Below are positions 1 through 7,639 of a DNA stretch of 43,945 nucleotides, piece after piece (within the stretch, counting starts at the first letter, position 1; each line of letters opens with the position of its first letter). The translations under genes were made by a program, and so were the position numbers. This DNA comes from CALARM01 sp036746235. GTDB lineage: Bacteria; Vulcanimicrobiota; SpSt-956; JAKJGF01. Location of the stretch: positions 1 through 43,945 of the forward strand of contig DAIOEN010000035.1 in assembly GCA_036746235.1 (NCBI GenBank). The letters run 5' to 3'. The notes below the pieces were generated by a model. It was not told the origin of the DNA. It did no database searches and saw nothing but the letters and a program-made list of their open reading frames with translations.

Positions 1-160
1 TGGACCATATTCCCATAGGGTCATGTTCAACCCAGCCCGGTTTCGGATAGATCTGAGGAAATTCTTTCTGGGCTACAGAGACTATCTGCCCGTCATGATT
101 GAATAATATGGCTCTTGAACTGGTAGTTCCGGCATCAAGTGATAAAATATATTTTTTCAT
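1..160 (-). CDS. glpK: Glycerol kinase, N-terminal part (cut by window edge)
   Basis: The 53 readable codons begin MKKYILSLDAGTTSSRA and continue through a KPGWVEHDP stretch. This is the characteristic N-terminus of FGGY-family glycerol kinases (phosphate-binding DAGTTS loop), which phosphorylate glycerol with ATP in the cytosol. The start at 160 is preceded by a GAGAGG ribosome-binding site. The rest of the roughly 500-residue enzyme lies to the left of the window. A glycerol facilitator lies upstream on the same strand, as in classic glpFK operons, but a toxin-antitoxin pair separates the two. Confidence 0.93.
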   Translation of the reverse strand, partial: MKKYILSLDAGTTSSRAILFNHDGQIVSVAQKEFPQIYPKPGWVEHDPMGIWS

Positions 161-182
161 TTTTCACAACCTCTCTAAAAAT

Positions 183-563
183 TTAACATGAACCAATTAA
201 TTTTTCTGCAAGTTCCAGGAAATTTTTGCCTCTTTGAATTTGAAGTTTTGCATCATCTATCGTTATAACAGCCATAACATCATAGTCCCCTGTAGTCCTT
301 GCAGTTTCCGCATTAATCAAATATCTGTGAAATTCTTCCGGTATTTTCTTTGTTTTAGCAAATTTTTGCCCGAAAGCAGCAATGACAGCAGAATGTTTTG
401 AAAAAACAAGACCTTCTCCGAGTAAAAGGGCTTCTGCAACATAAAACATGGTGTAATAAGCTCTGGAAACAGAAAAATCATAATAGCCCTGTTCTAAAAG
501 TAACTGTGCAGCGTTCAAGCTGTTTCTGGCCTTTTTTATAAGGGAGAACTGTTCTGAAGTCAT
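183..563 (-). CDS. HEPN-domain protein (putative toxin of an MNT-HEPN pair)
   Basis: This 126-residue, all-helical protein has the layout of the short HEPN family: RNSLNAAQLLLEQGYYDFS, then SRAYYTMFYVAEALL, and an RTTGDYD motif near residue 90. HEPN proteins paired with MNT nucleotidyltransferases form type VII toxin-antitoxin modules in which the HEPN partner is an RNase. The canonical R-x4-6-H catalytic motif is not visible here, so RNase activity is uncertain. The start overlaps the stop of the MNT gene by 4 bases, which indicates translational coupling. Confidence 0.85.
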   Translation of the reverse strand: MTSEQFSLIKKARNSLNAAQLLLEQGYYDFSVSRAYYTMFYVAEALLLGEGLVFSKHSAVIAAFGQKFAKTKKIPEEFHRYLINAETARTTGDYDVMAVITIDDAKLQIQRGKNFLELAEKLIGSC

Positions 564-880
564 AGAATGATTCCTTCTCTGCGAACATTTAACAGTAAAG
601 GACTCATTTCTATTTTATAACGTTCTGAAGACAGGAATATACATGAAACAAGAACATCATGTTTTAAAGAAATTCTGGCAGTAATGTTTCCTGCTCTTTC
701 TATTTCTTCACCGGGATTTACTGTACCTTCAAGAATAACCATAATGTCTATGTCAGAATCATAACAATTCTCTTCACGGGCATGAGAACCAAAAAGAATT
801 ATGTGAACAAGCCTTTCCCCGTAAAGAGATTTTAAAGAATCGCTTAATTCTGTTAAAATATTCCGTAATTTCTGATCCAT
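560..880 (-). CDS. MNT-type nucleotidyltransferase (putative antitoxin)
   Basis: This 106-residue minimal nucleotidyltransferase has the signature GSHAREENCYDSDIDI, giving the G-S-x-x-R loop and the D-x-D metal pair around residues 31-46. A third acidic residue lies in KHDVLV. Antitoxins of this family inactivate a HEPN partner by adding AMP to a tyrosine, and the HEPN gene follows with a 4-base overlap. The pair sits between glpF and glpK, so it was probably acquired as a mobile module. The family call is firm; the antitoxin role is inferred from the pairing. Confidence 0.88.
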   Translation of the reverse strand: MDQKLRNILTELSDSLKSLYGERLVHIILFGSHAREENCYDSDIDIMVILEGTVNPGEEIERAGNITARISLKHDVLVSCIFLSSERYKIEMSPLLLNVRREGIIL

Positions 881-953
881 TATATTTAATCCTTTTTTTA
901 TGTTCCTTCATATATATTTTACCATGTCTTCAGTTCATTTCATAGTATTTAGA

Positions 954-1008
954 GTGAAAGATGAAAAGTGAAAAAGATTGGATGTTACCTGCTATTCACT
1001 ATTCACTA
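954..1008. repeat. Degenerate 7-bp tandem repeats (two converging blocks)
   Basis: Three heptamers (GTGAAAG, ATGAAAA, GTGAAAA) occupy 954-974. CTATTCA occurs twice at 992-1005; its complement is GTGAATA-like. This is the first of many blocks in the window sharing a GTGAnnn-type heptamer. It lies between the glpF gene and the toxin-antitoxin pair. Confidence 0.6.
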
Positions 1009-1028
1009 ATCGTAAGAAAACATACTCC

Positions 1029-1760
1029 CTATGGCACCCATAATTTCAAACACATGGTATAAATAACAGCACCGATAATTCCTCCAATGAGAGGTGCAAA
1101 TACCGGTATGGGAGCATATGACCAGCCTGAATCCCTTTTTCCCGGTATGGGAAGAAGAAAGTGAGCGATTCTGGGGCCTAAATCCCTTGCAGGATTTATT
1201 GCATAACCTGTAGGACCTCCCAGACTCAATCCTATGGCAAATACAAGTACGCCTACAAGAAATGCACCCATATGTTCTATTTTATTATGTTCATCTGTAA
1301 TCCCAAGCACTCCTATTAATAATATGGCAGAACCTATGATTTCAGTAATAACATTTGAAACATTATTCCTTATGGCAGGCATGGTACAGAATATGCCGAG
1401 TTTTGCATCGGGATTATCTGTTTCTTTAAAATGATCCATGTAGGAGAGATATACAAGAACTGCGCCACAGAAAGCACCGGCCATCTGAGAAATAATATAT
1501 GGTGGTACAAGAGACCACGATAATTTTCCAAGAACTGCCATGGAAAGAGTTACCGCCGGATTCAGATGGGCACCGCTTACCCATCCCGTTACATACACTG
1601 CCACTGCTACACCGAAGGCCCATCCGGCAGTAATTACAATCCATCCGCCTCCTTCACCTTTACTTTTTTTGAGCAATACATTTGCCACAACACCGTCACC
1701 GAACAGAACCAGTATTAACGTACCAAGAAATTCTGCTACATACAAACCGAGATTTTCCAT
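1029..1760 (-). CDS. glpF: Glycerol uptake facilitator (MIP/aquaporin family)
   Basis: This 243-residue membrane channel carries both NPA boxes, HLNPAVT near residue 66 and INPARDLGP near residue 190. The Asp after NPAR is typical of glycerol-conducting aquaglyceroporins rather than water-only aquaporins. It would let glycerol diffuse through the inner membrane, to be trapped by glycerol kinase, whose gene lies downstream on the same strand. The ATG at 1760 has an AAAGG ribosome-binding site. Its upstream region holds a palindromic repeat element (1804-1893) that may affect expression. Confidence 0.93.
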   Translation of the reverse strand: MENLGLYVAEFLGTLILVLFGDGVVANVLLKKSKGEGGGWIVITAGWAFGVAVAVYVTGWVSGAHLNPAVTLSMAVLGKLSWSLVPPYIISQMAGAFCGAVLVYLSYMDHFKETDNPDAKLGIFCTMPAIRNNVSNVITEIIGSAILLIGVLGITDEHNKIEHMGAFLVGVLVFAIGLSLGGPTGYAINPARDLGPRIAHFLLPIPGKRDSGWSYAPIPVFAPLIGGIIGAVIYTMCLKLWVP

Positions 1761-1803
1761 GTTTAATCTGCCTTTCTTTATAAATTCCGAATGTTACGGG
1801 GTT

Positions 1804-1893
1804 ATTGACCCGAGCATAAGCATTTTATAAAGGTCTTCCTTCCGTCACGCGTCACGAGAGCAGTTATGTATTATTTATGCTTATCTCGGTAAT
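1804..1893 (+). repeat. Palindromic intergenic element, copy A
   Basis: The ends form an imperfect inverted repeat (GAGCATAAGCA on the left, TTATTTATGCTTATC on the right). The core contains two CGTCACG heptamers and the string CACGAGAGCAGTTATG. Closely related sequences occur at 28857-28922 and, in the opposite orientation, at 33251-33353. The element lies between glpF and the divergent MFS operon. Confidence 0.7.
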
Positions 1894-1949
1894 ATATTAT
1901 AATCCAATAGTTATGAAAAAAAAAGAGAGGAACATAGAAATTATTCTAT

Positions 1950-2009
1950 TTGACATTTTATTTTTTATTTAATATAATATCAATATGCAATATCGGAATG
2001 CAATATTGA
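1950..2009 (+). promoter_or_regulatory. Sigma-70-type promoter and possible operator of the MFS-padR-chrA operon
   Basis: A perfect TTGACA (1950-1955) and TATAAT (1973-1978) are separated by 17 bases. Directly downstream, TCAATAT (1980-1986) and ATATTGA (2003-2009) form an inverted repeat with a 16-base spacer, where a repressor would block initiation. The PadR-family protein encoded in the same operon is the obvious candidate; that link is inferred. Confidence 0.72.
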
Positions 2010-2034
2010 CAATCAATAAAAGGAAAAAAAGCGC

Positions 2035-3234
2035 ATGAGTGAAGATAAAAAAATAATGGGATTAAACAGGAATGTCTTTTTTACAGGACTTGTCAGTCTT
2101 TTTATGGATTTCAGTTCTGAAATGATCTATCCCCTTGTTCCCGTATTTTTAAGTTCTGTCCTGGGTGTAAACAAATCTTTAATAGGGCTTATAGAAGGAA
2201 TAGCAGAAAGTACCGCCAGTTTTCTGAAGGTATTTTCCGGCTATCTTTCAGACAGATTAAATAAGAGGAAACTTTTTCTTATTGCAGGCTACGGTATTTC
2301 CACACTATCGAGGCCCATAATTGCCATGTCCGGTTCCTGGTGGCATGTTCTGACCTTTCGTTTTACAGATAGAACAGGTAAAGGTATAAGAGGAGCTCCG
2401 AGAGATGCCATTATAGCTGCTTCCACTCCTCCTTCAGAGATGGGACGGGCCTTTGGTTTTCACAGGGCTATGGATACGGCAGGTGCAGTGCTGGGGCCTG
2501 CAGTAGCCTACATTATACTCTTATTATTTACAGGAAATTATCGTCTTGTTTTCTGGCTTTCCATGATCCCCGGCATCATTGCAGTATCTATAATTATTTT
2601 CTTCATAAAAGAAAAAAAATCTGTTATAGGAAATAAACCTGTACCGGTGAAACTTTCCTTTAAAAATTTCGACTGGCGTTTCAAAGCTTTTATAGTTATT
2701 GTAACAATTTTTTCACTCGGCAATTCGAGCGATGTTTTTCTCATATTGAAGGCCACTCATACAGGTGTAAAAGAGTATTTAGTTCCCATTCTTTATCTTA
2801 TGTTCAATCTCGTCTATGCCCTTACCTCTGTCCCTGCAGGTATTATATCTGACAGAACAGGGAAAAAGAGAATTATTGCCTTTAGCTTTATTCTTTTCGG
2901 ATTTATCTATCTTGGTTTTGCCCTTGCTACAAAAGTATGGCACATATGGGTTCTTTTTATTTTCTACGGCATATTTATGGGACTTACAGAAGGTATTCAG
3001 AAGGCATATCTTGCCGGCATCATGCCTGAAGGCATGGCAGGAACAGGGTATGGAATATATAATACCTTTACAGGAATTGCCATATTACCTGCAAGTGTTA
3101 TAGGAGGATATCTATGGGATAGATATAATCCTTCTGTAACATTTTATTATGGTATGATTACAGCTTTTATTTCTGCCATATTATTTTTAATAATTTTTAC
3201 AAGAATTAAAGAAAATACAGAGAAAAAAATATAG
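2035..3234 (+). CDS. Major facilitator superfamily transporter
   Basis: This 399-residue protein is hydrophobic throughout and consistent with twelve membrane segments. It has an MFS loop 2-3 style motif (SGYLSDRLNKRK near residue 69) and an internal repeat of it (AGIISDRTGKKR near residue 268). It also has the RTGKGIRGAPRDA stretch found in a subgroup of uncharacterised MFS exporters. The substrate cannot be read from the sequence. It is the first gene of an operon with a PadR regulator and a chromate transporter, 13 bases upstream of the padR-like gene, which suggests efflux of a toxic compound. Confidence 0.85.
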   Translation: MSEDKKIMGLNRNVFFTGLVSLFMDFSSEMIYPLVPVFLSSVLGVNKSLIGLIEGIAESTASFLKVFSGYLSDRLNKRKLFLIAGYGISTLSRPIIAMSGSWWHVLTFRFTDRTGKGIRGAPRDAIIAASTPPSEMGRAFGFHRAMDTAGAVLGPAVAYIILLLFTGNYRLVFWLSMIPGIIAVSIIIFFIKEKKSVIGNKPVPVKLSFKNFDWRFKAFIVIVTIFSLGNSSDVFLILKATHTGVKEYLVPILYLMFNLVYALTSVPAGIISDRTGKKRIIAFSFILFGFIYLGFALATKVWHIWVLFIFYGIFMGLTEGIQKAYLAGIMPEGMAGTGYGIYNTFTGIAILPASVIGGYLWDRYNPSVTFYYGMITAFISAILFLIIFTRIKENTEKKI

Positions 3235-3247
3235 AAAGGACGTTTAT

Positions 3248-3550
3248 ATGGTTAAAGATTTTTTTCTTGGTTTTATAAAAATACATATTCTATATCATGC
3301 AGGGAAAGAACCTGTTTACGGTACAGGTATCATGGAGGAATTGATCCGTCACGGTTATAAGCTCGGGCCGGGGACCCTTTATCCCATACTTCATAAACTT
3401 GAAAAAGAAGAATATCTGAAAAGAACTGACAGAGTAGTAAATGGAAAGGTAAGAAAATATTATTTTATAACTCCGAAAGGAGAAGAAGTTTTAAAAGAAA
3501 TTAAAGGAAAGATACTTGAGCTTGTAAATGAAGTTATTCTTGACAAGTGA
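3248..3550 (+). CDS. PadR-family transcriptional regulator
   Basis: This 100-residue winged-helix protein has the PadR signature LGPGTLYPILHKLEKE followed by a KYYFITPKGEEVL wing. PadR proteins are dimeric repressors released from DNA by small toxic ligands. A GAAAGGA ribosome-binding site precedes the ATG. It lies between the MFS and chromate-transporter genes and probably controls all three through the inverted repeat at 1980-2009. The C-terminal dimerisation helix is short, placing it in the small PadR-s1 class. Confidence 0.9.
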   Translation: MVKDFFLGFIKIHILYHAGKEPVYGTGIMEELIRHGYKLGPGTLYPILHKLEKEEYLKRTDRVVNGKVRKYYFITPKGEEVLKEIKGKILELVNEVILDK

Positions 3551-3580
3551 AATCACCCTATAAAAGAAAAGGGGACTGGC

Positions 3581-4750
3581 ATGTCTGAAAAAGAAAATTT
3601 TACTCCTCCGTCATTACTGTCATTATTCCTGTCCTTCCTGAGACTTGGAGCTACATCCTTCGGAGGGCCTGCCATGATAGCATATATACGCAAAATGGCA
3701 GTAGAAGAAAAAAAATGGATTTCAGAAGAGACCTTTCGTACCGGTCTGGCTCTCTGTCAGACTGTACCGGGAGCAACAGCGATGCAAACAACTGCCTATG
3801 TGGGATTGAAAATAAGAGGAATTGCCGGTGCTCTGGCAAGCTTTACAGGTTTTGCTTTACCTGCTTTTCTTATTATGATGATCCTTTCAGGTTTATATCA
3901 AATCAGCCATAATCTGCCTGCTGTAATTTCCGGATTTAATGGTCTTCAGGTAACAGTCATAGCTATTATTGGCAGTGCAACTTTTTCAATAGGAAAAACT
4001 TATTTAAAAAACTGGAAAGATGTTTCCCTTGCTGTCTTTGCTGCCATTCTGTACGGTTCAGGTGTAAATCCTTTTTATGTAATACTTTCTATGGCTCTTA
4101 CAGGCATAATAGTTTATTACAGAGAAGCTTCAGAAGAAATAAAAAGTACATCCACAGAAGACAGGCCTTCTATAAGAGATTTTTTGATGCTTTTATATTT
4201 ACTCGCTTTATTATTTATTTTACTTTTCTTTTTTCATAGACGATTATTTGAACTGGCCATACTTATGTTCAGAATCGACCTTTTTGCCTTCGGTGGAGGA
4301 TTTGCCTCTCTTCCTTTGATGTTATACGAAATCGTAAAGCTTCGTTCCTGGATGGACGAAACTACATTTATGAACGGTATTGCCCTGGGGCAGGTAACAC
4401 CTGGCCCCATTATAATTACTTCCACATTTACAGGTTATATACTTTACGGCCCTATAGGAGGACTTATTGCCACAATAAGTGTATTTTCACCTTCTTTTCT
4501 CATTGTTACAGGTATTGAACCATGGTTTAACAGTCTCAGACGCTCTTCCTGGTTTAATAAAGCCATAAAAGGTATATTATCTTCTTTTGTGGGACTTCTT
4601 CTTGTAACGACTCTTCGATTCGGATTAAATATACCATGGGACTTATTACGTATAATAATTACACTTGCAGCATTTATTTCCCTGATGTTTAAAGTCGATA
4701 TATTATGGGTAGTACTGGCAGGAGGCATTATTTCAGTATTTTTGTTATAG
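3581..4750 (+). CDS. chrA: Chromate transporter, two-domain CHR family
   Basis: The 389-residue protein has two CHR repeats. The first has RLGATSFGGPAMIAYIR and CQTVPGATAM near residues 22-70. The second has DLFAFGGGFASLPLM and GQVTPGPIIITS near residues 230-275. Full-length CHR proteins export chromate from the cytosol. The ATG at 3581 follows an AGGGG ribosome-binding site, 30 bases after the padR-like gene. The family also has members with other anion substrates, so chromate specificity is inferred from homology alone. Confidence 0.92.
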   Translation: MSEKENFTPPSLLSLFLSFLRLGATSFGGPAMIAYIRKMAVEEKKWISEETFRTGLALCQTVPGATAMQTTAYVGLKIRGIAGALASFTGFALPAFLIMMILSGLYQISHNLPAVISGFNGLQVTVIAIIGSATFSIGKTYLKNWKDVSLAVFAAILYGSGVNPFYVILSMALTGIIVYYREASEEIKSTSTEDRPSIRDFLMLLYLLALLFILLFFFHRRLFELAILMFRIDLFAFGGGFASLPLMLYEIVKLRSWMDETTFMNGIALGQVTPGPIIITSTFTGYILYGPIGGLIATISVFSPSFLIVTGIEPWFNSLRRSSWFNKAIKGILSSFVGLLLVTTLRFGLNIPWDLLRIIITLAAFISLMFKVDILWVVLAGGIISVFLL

Positions 4751-4867
4751 ATTTTCCTGTAAAGTCTGAGAAAGAATTCTCTTCCTCACTTCCATGAGGC
4801 TTTTACCCAGTTTATCTCCTCCTTTACCATCATACCAGCCCCATAGTTTATCATTTGTGATAGACTG
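4745..4867 (-). pseudogene. Possible C-terminal gene remnant after arsM
   Basis: Read leftward, one frame has no ATG but gives protein-like sequence including NDKLWGWYDGKGGDKLGKSL and then MEVRKRILSQ before a TAA that overlaps the chrA stop. It is in a different frame from arsM, which ends at 4870. I do not recognise the family. Its charged, aromatic-rich composition looks like the tail of a lost gene rather than random AT-rich DNA, but it could be coincidental. Confidence 0.3.
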
Positions 4868-4869
4868 TT

Positions 4870-5703
4870 TTATGGTTTGACTCCGTAAACTTTTATACTG
4901 AAAACAGTGCTTTTCGTATTTTTTATTATATCCATAGAGATATCCATCTTTTCAACCATATCTTTTATTTCTGTATAATTGAATATATATTCTACAGGAA
5001 ATAGTGTTTTTTCAGTTACTTTCACCTCTGTAAATCCAGTATTTTTTATTATCTCTATATATTCCTTTTCTTTTATTGCTCCTGCAATACATGCCGCATA
5101 GGCTTCGGCAGAATTTCTGATAATCTCTGGAAGTTCTTTTTCTAAAACCAGATCGGATATCATAAATCTGCCGCCTGATTTTAAAACCCTGAAAATTTCC
5201 CTGAAGGTTTTTATCTTGTCAGGTACAAGATTTATAACACAGTTTGATATAACTGCATCAATAGAATTATCCTCAACAGGTAAATGTTCAATCTCGCCGG
5301 AACGGAATTCTACATGTTCATAGCCCCCTTTTTTTGCATTTTCTCTTGCTTTAAGGAGCATTTCTTCTGTCATATCAACACCTATGACTTTACCTGTTTT
5401 ACCGACCTTCTGAGCAGCAAGAAAACAATCAAAACCAGCACCAGAGCCAAGATCCAGAACAGTTTCTCCTTCTTTTAAGGAATCTATAGCAAGAGGGTTT
5501 CCACATCCAAGACCGAGATTGGCACCATCAGGAACACTTTCGATTTCAGTGCCTGAATAGCCTATACCAAGACTGTAGTCTTTCGAATAATCTGCAGTAG
5601 AACAGCAGGATTTTCCACTGCAACATTCCTTAGAATTTTCTCCTCCTTTTGCTACTTTGCCATATCTTTCTTTTACTATATCTTTTATCTGCTCTTTTTC
5701 CAT
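4870..5703 (-). CDS. arsM: Arsenite S-adenosylmethionine methyltransferase
   Basis: The 277-residue protein matches ArsM. It has the SAM-binding motif I VLDLGSGAGFDCFLAA near residue 81, preceded by LGLGCGNPLA, and the conserved arsenic-binding cysteines in ISNCVINL and AACIAGA. The N-terminal region has a CCSGKSCC cluster. ArsM methylates As(III) to mono-, di- and trimethyl forms using SAM and thiols. A GGAGG site (5713-5717) precedes the ATG. It is the last gene of the arsenic operon, 19 bases after the 46-codon selenoprotein gene. The ArsP-type permease upstream would export the methylated product. Confidence 0.95.
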   Translation of the reverse strand: MEKEQIKDIVKERYGKVAKGGENSKECCSGKSCCSTADYSKDYSLGIGYSGTEIESVPDGANLGLGCGNPLAIDSLKEGETVLDLGSGAGFDCFLAAQKVGKTGKVIGVDMTEEMLLKARENAKKGGYEHVEFRSGEIEHLPVEDNSIDAVISNCVINLVPDKIKTFREIFRVLKSGGRFMISDLVLEKELPEIIRNSAEAYAACIAGAIKEKEYIEIIKNTGFTEVKVTEKTLFPVEYIFNYTEIKDMVEKMDISMDIIKNTKSTVFSIKVYGVKP

Positions 5704-5722
5704 ATAATTGGACCTCCATAAT

Positions 5723-5863
5723 TTATTTATTTTTTTCTGGTTTATTTTCTTTGGAATTTTCTTCTGCAGAACCTCCGCAGTTTTTTACCGGCCCTCAGCA
5801 TCCACCCGGTTTAATTATAGCTTCCCATATAGAAGCCAGTATAGTTTTTTTCTCTTCTTTCAT
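5723..5863 (-). CDS. Small selenoprotein with GGCUGP motif (46 aa, in-frame TGA = Sec)
   Basis: An ATG with a strong AAGGAGG site is followed by 22 codons, a TGA at 5797-5795, and 23 more codons to TAA. Reading TGA as selenocysteine gives ...IIKPGGCUGPVKNCGG..., with Cys next to Sec and another Cys six residues later. The N-terminal half is a charged amphipathic stretch and the tail is Lys/Glu-rich. There is no signal peptide, so the protein is probably cytosolic. A stem (AGGGCC 5795-5790 with GGTTCT 5773-5768) starts at the TGA, as expected of a bacterial SECIS. It sits 13 bases after the UU gene and 19 before arsM. The UGP...C motif recurs in the secreted lectin of the same operon. Function unknown; arsenic binding or redox is inferred. 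Confidence 0.8.
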
Positions 5864-5876
5864 GTTTTAAACCTCC

Positions 5877-6149
5877 TTAAATTTTTATAACAAATTCACC
5901 GTAATTATGGACTTTAAAGGTTATTTCTTTATCATCATTTTCCATTACATTTTTCTCTATATATATTGTTAAATCTTCCACTGAAAATTGAGTAAAAAAT
6001 TCCTGATTTTCCGGTTTTTCCATAAGACCTGCCAGGCCTTCAAGTGCTCTTCATCACCCCTCCATAAACTGACGGTTAGTAATATTCATCACTCCTCCGA
6101 ATTTACGGATATAATTTTTAAGCCATTCCGATGGTATGTTCACTGTCAT
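5877..6149 (-). CDS. Double-selenocysteine (UU) protein, 90 aa
   Basis: The ATG overlaps the arsC stop in an ATGA junction. The frame holds two adjacent TGA codons (6056-6054 and 6053-6051) and ends at TAA just before the next gene's ribosome-binding site. Translating both TGAs as selenocysteine gives RQFMEGUURALEGLAG near residues 26-41, which would correspond to a CC pair in non-Sec relatives. The rest is continuous and protein-like, with an amphipathic N-terminal helix and a probable beta-rich C-terminus (EITFKVHNYGEFVIKI). A hairpin with AAGGCCT (6040-6034) and AGGTCTT (6030-6024) places its apex about 18-20 nt after the second TGA, within the distance usual for bacterial SECIS elements. 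I do not recognise the family. A vicinal diselenide or metalloid-binding site is inferred. Confidence 0.8.
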
Positions 6150-6544
6150 TTATTTTCACGTCCGAGTAAATCTAAAACATTTTTCTCTATATCATCTCTG
6201 ACTTTTCTGAAAAATTCCATATCATGTCCTTTCGGATCATCTATCTTCCATTCGATTTTATTTCCCGAATAAATCACAGGACAGACTTCTTCAACAGAAC
6301 AGCATCCCATAGTTATAACCATATCATAGGAGGAAAAATCTTCTGGTAATCCTTTTGAAGTCTGCCCTGAAATATCTATGCCCTTTTCCTTCATTACTTC
6401 AATTCCCTGAGGATTTACTATGCCTGAAGGACATGAACCTCCACTTTCTGCAATAAATTTGCCACTGCCATGATGGTTTAAAAATCCTTCAGCTATCTGG
6501 CTCCGGCATGAGTTTTCATTGCATACAAAAAGTATTTTTTTCAT
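6146..6544 (-). CDS. arsC: Arsenate reductase, low-molecular-weight phosphatase fold
   Basis: The 132-residue protein has the P-loop CNENSCR (C-x5-R, starting at Cys8) and a downstream redox segment MGCCSVEEVCP near residues 79-88. This matches the thioredoxin-coupled ArsC type, which reduces arsenate to arsenite through a cysteine relay. The reducing partner could be the small thioredoxin encoded in this operon. The start follows the permease gene by 22 bases. Its P-loop uses ordinary cysteine codons even though its neighbours use Sec. The stop TGA overlaps the start of the UU gene. Confidence 0.93.
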   Translation of the reverse strand: MKKILFVCNENSCRSQIAEGFLNHHGSGKFIAESGGSCPSGIVNPQGIEVMKEKGIDISGQTSKGLPEDFSSYDMVITMGCCSVEEVCPVIYSGNKIEWKIDDPKGHDMEFFRKVRDDIEKNVLDLLGRENK

Positions 6545-6566
6545 AACAATAGTTCCTCCTGCAAAA

Positions 6567-7613
6567 TTACATAATCATATTAAAAATATAACCCACACAT
6601 ATAATCCCTGCTGTAACTATAGCTATATAAATTAATATTAACTGAATCTTCAAAACCTTTTTAATTATTATTATTTCCGGAAGAGAGAGAGCTATTACTG
6701 ACATCATAAAAGCCAGAACTGTTCCCAGAGAAGCACCTTTCTCAAGTAATGCCTGAACAACAGGAATTATACCTGCAGCATTGGAGTACATTGGAACTCC
6801 GAGTAATACAGCCACAGGAACAGACCACCATGACGATTTTCCCATAATAGAAGCTATAAAATCTTCAGGCACATATCCATGAATAAAGGCACCTGCGCCT
6901 ATTCCCAGTAAAATATAAGGCCATACCTTACCGATAATATCTCTTACTGCTTCTTTACCTTTATCGATACGAATAAACCAGTCTAATTTTTCTTCAAAAT
7001 CCGATGTGCCTGTATTTATTTGATAAACCCAGTCCTCTACAAATCTTTCCAGTTTCATTCTTCCAATAATCCACCCTGAGACTATAGCAATAAAAAGCCC
7101 TGTCACCATATATATAAGAGCAATTTTCCATCCAAAAATAGCAAATAAGAGTATAAGTGCTACTTCATTCACCATAGGAGCAGATATAAGAAAGGAAAGT
7201 GTTACTCCAAGAGGAATTCCTGTTGTAACAAATCCTATAAAGAGAGGAACTGCCGAACAGGAACAGAAAGGTGTAACAATACCTAAAAGTGCAGCAAGTA
7301 TATTTCCTATATATTCTTTTTTACCTTTAAGAATTTTTCTTGTTTTTTCAGGGGAGAAAAAACTTCTTATAATACCCACTACAAATACTATTAATGTAAG
7401 AAGCATAAACACTTTTGGCACATCATAAAGAAAAAATTCTATAGATTTACCTGAGTGGCTTTCTTTAGAAAAGCCGAGTAAATTATATGTAAGAAATTTA
7501 GAAATACTATCAAGACATAAATAAAGAGGTATCCATACCAGAACTGACAGTAAAATATAATATAATTGCCTGTAAGATTTTTTTTCATTTTTCTCTACAA
7601 TATTTTCTGACAT
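6567..7613 (-). CDS. ArsP/DUF318-family permease (probable organoarsenical exporter)
   Basis: The 348-residue membrane protein has about eight hydrophobic segments in two repeats. The first carries the family motif TPFCSCSAVPLFIGF near residue 116 and SFLISAPMVNEVAL. The second carries GVPMYSNAAGIIPVVQALLEKG. ArsP proteins export trivalent methylated arsenicals, and the CSC pair is thought to bind the metalloid. It lies in the same operon as arsM, which makes that substrate. The gene begins 96 bases after the small thioredoxin gene, past a strong hairpin. DUF318 members with other substrates exist, so specificity is inferred. Confidence 0.87.
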   Translation of the reverse strand: MSENIVEKNEKKSYRQLYYILLSVLVWIPLYLCLDSISKFLTYNLLGFSKESHSGKSIEFFLYDVPKVFMLLTLIVFVVGIIRSFFSPEKTRKILKGKKEYIGNILAALLGIVTPFCSCSAVPLFIGFVTTGIPLGVTLSFLISAPMVNEVALILLFAIFGWKIALIYMVTGLFIAIVSGWIIGRMKLERFVEDWVYQINTGTSDFEEKLDWFIRIDKGKEAVRDIIGKVWPYILLGIGAGAFIHGYVPEDFIASIMGKSSWWSVPVAVLLGVPMYSNAAGIIPVVQALLEKGASLGTVLAFMMSVIALSLPEIIIIKKVLKIQLILIYIAIVTAGIICVGYIFNMIM

Positions 7614-7639
7614 TTATATCTTCACCGGTCTTTCCATTA

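Noticed and set aside
5649..6272. Plus-strand open frames of 60-94 codons opposite the small Sec genes
   Set aside because: They are rich in Phe, Ser and Leu, lack ribosome-binding sites, and lie exactly antisense to the coherent leftward operon. They are shadows of the minus-strand genes.
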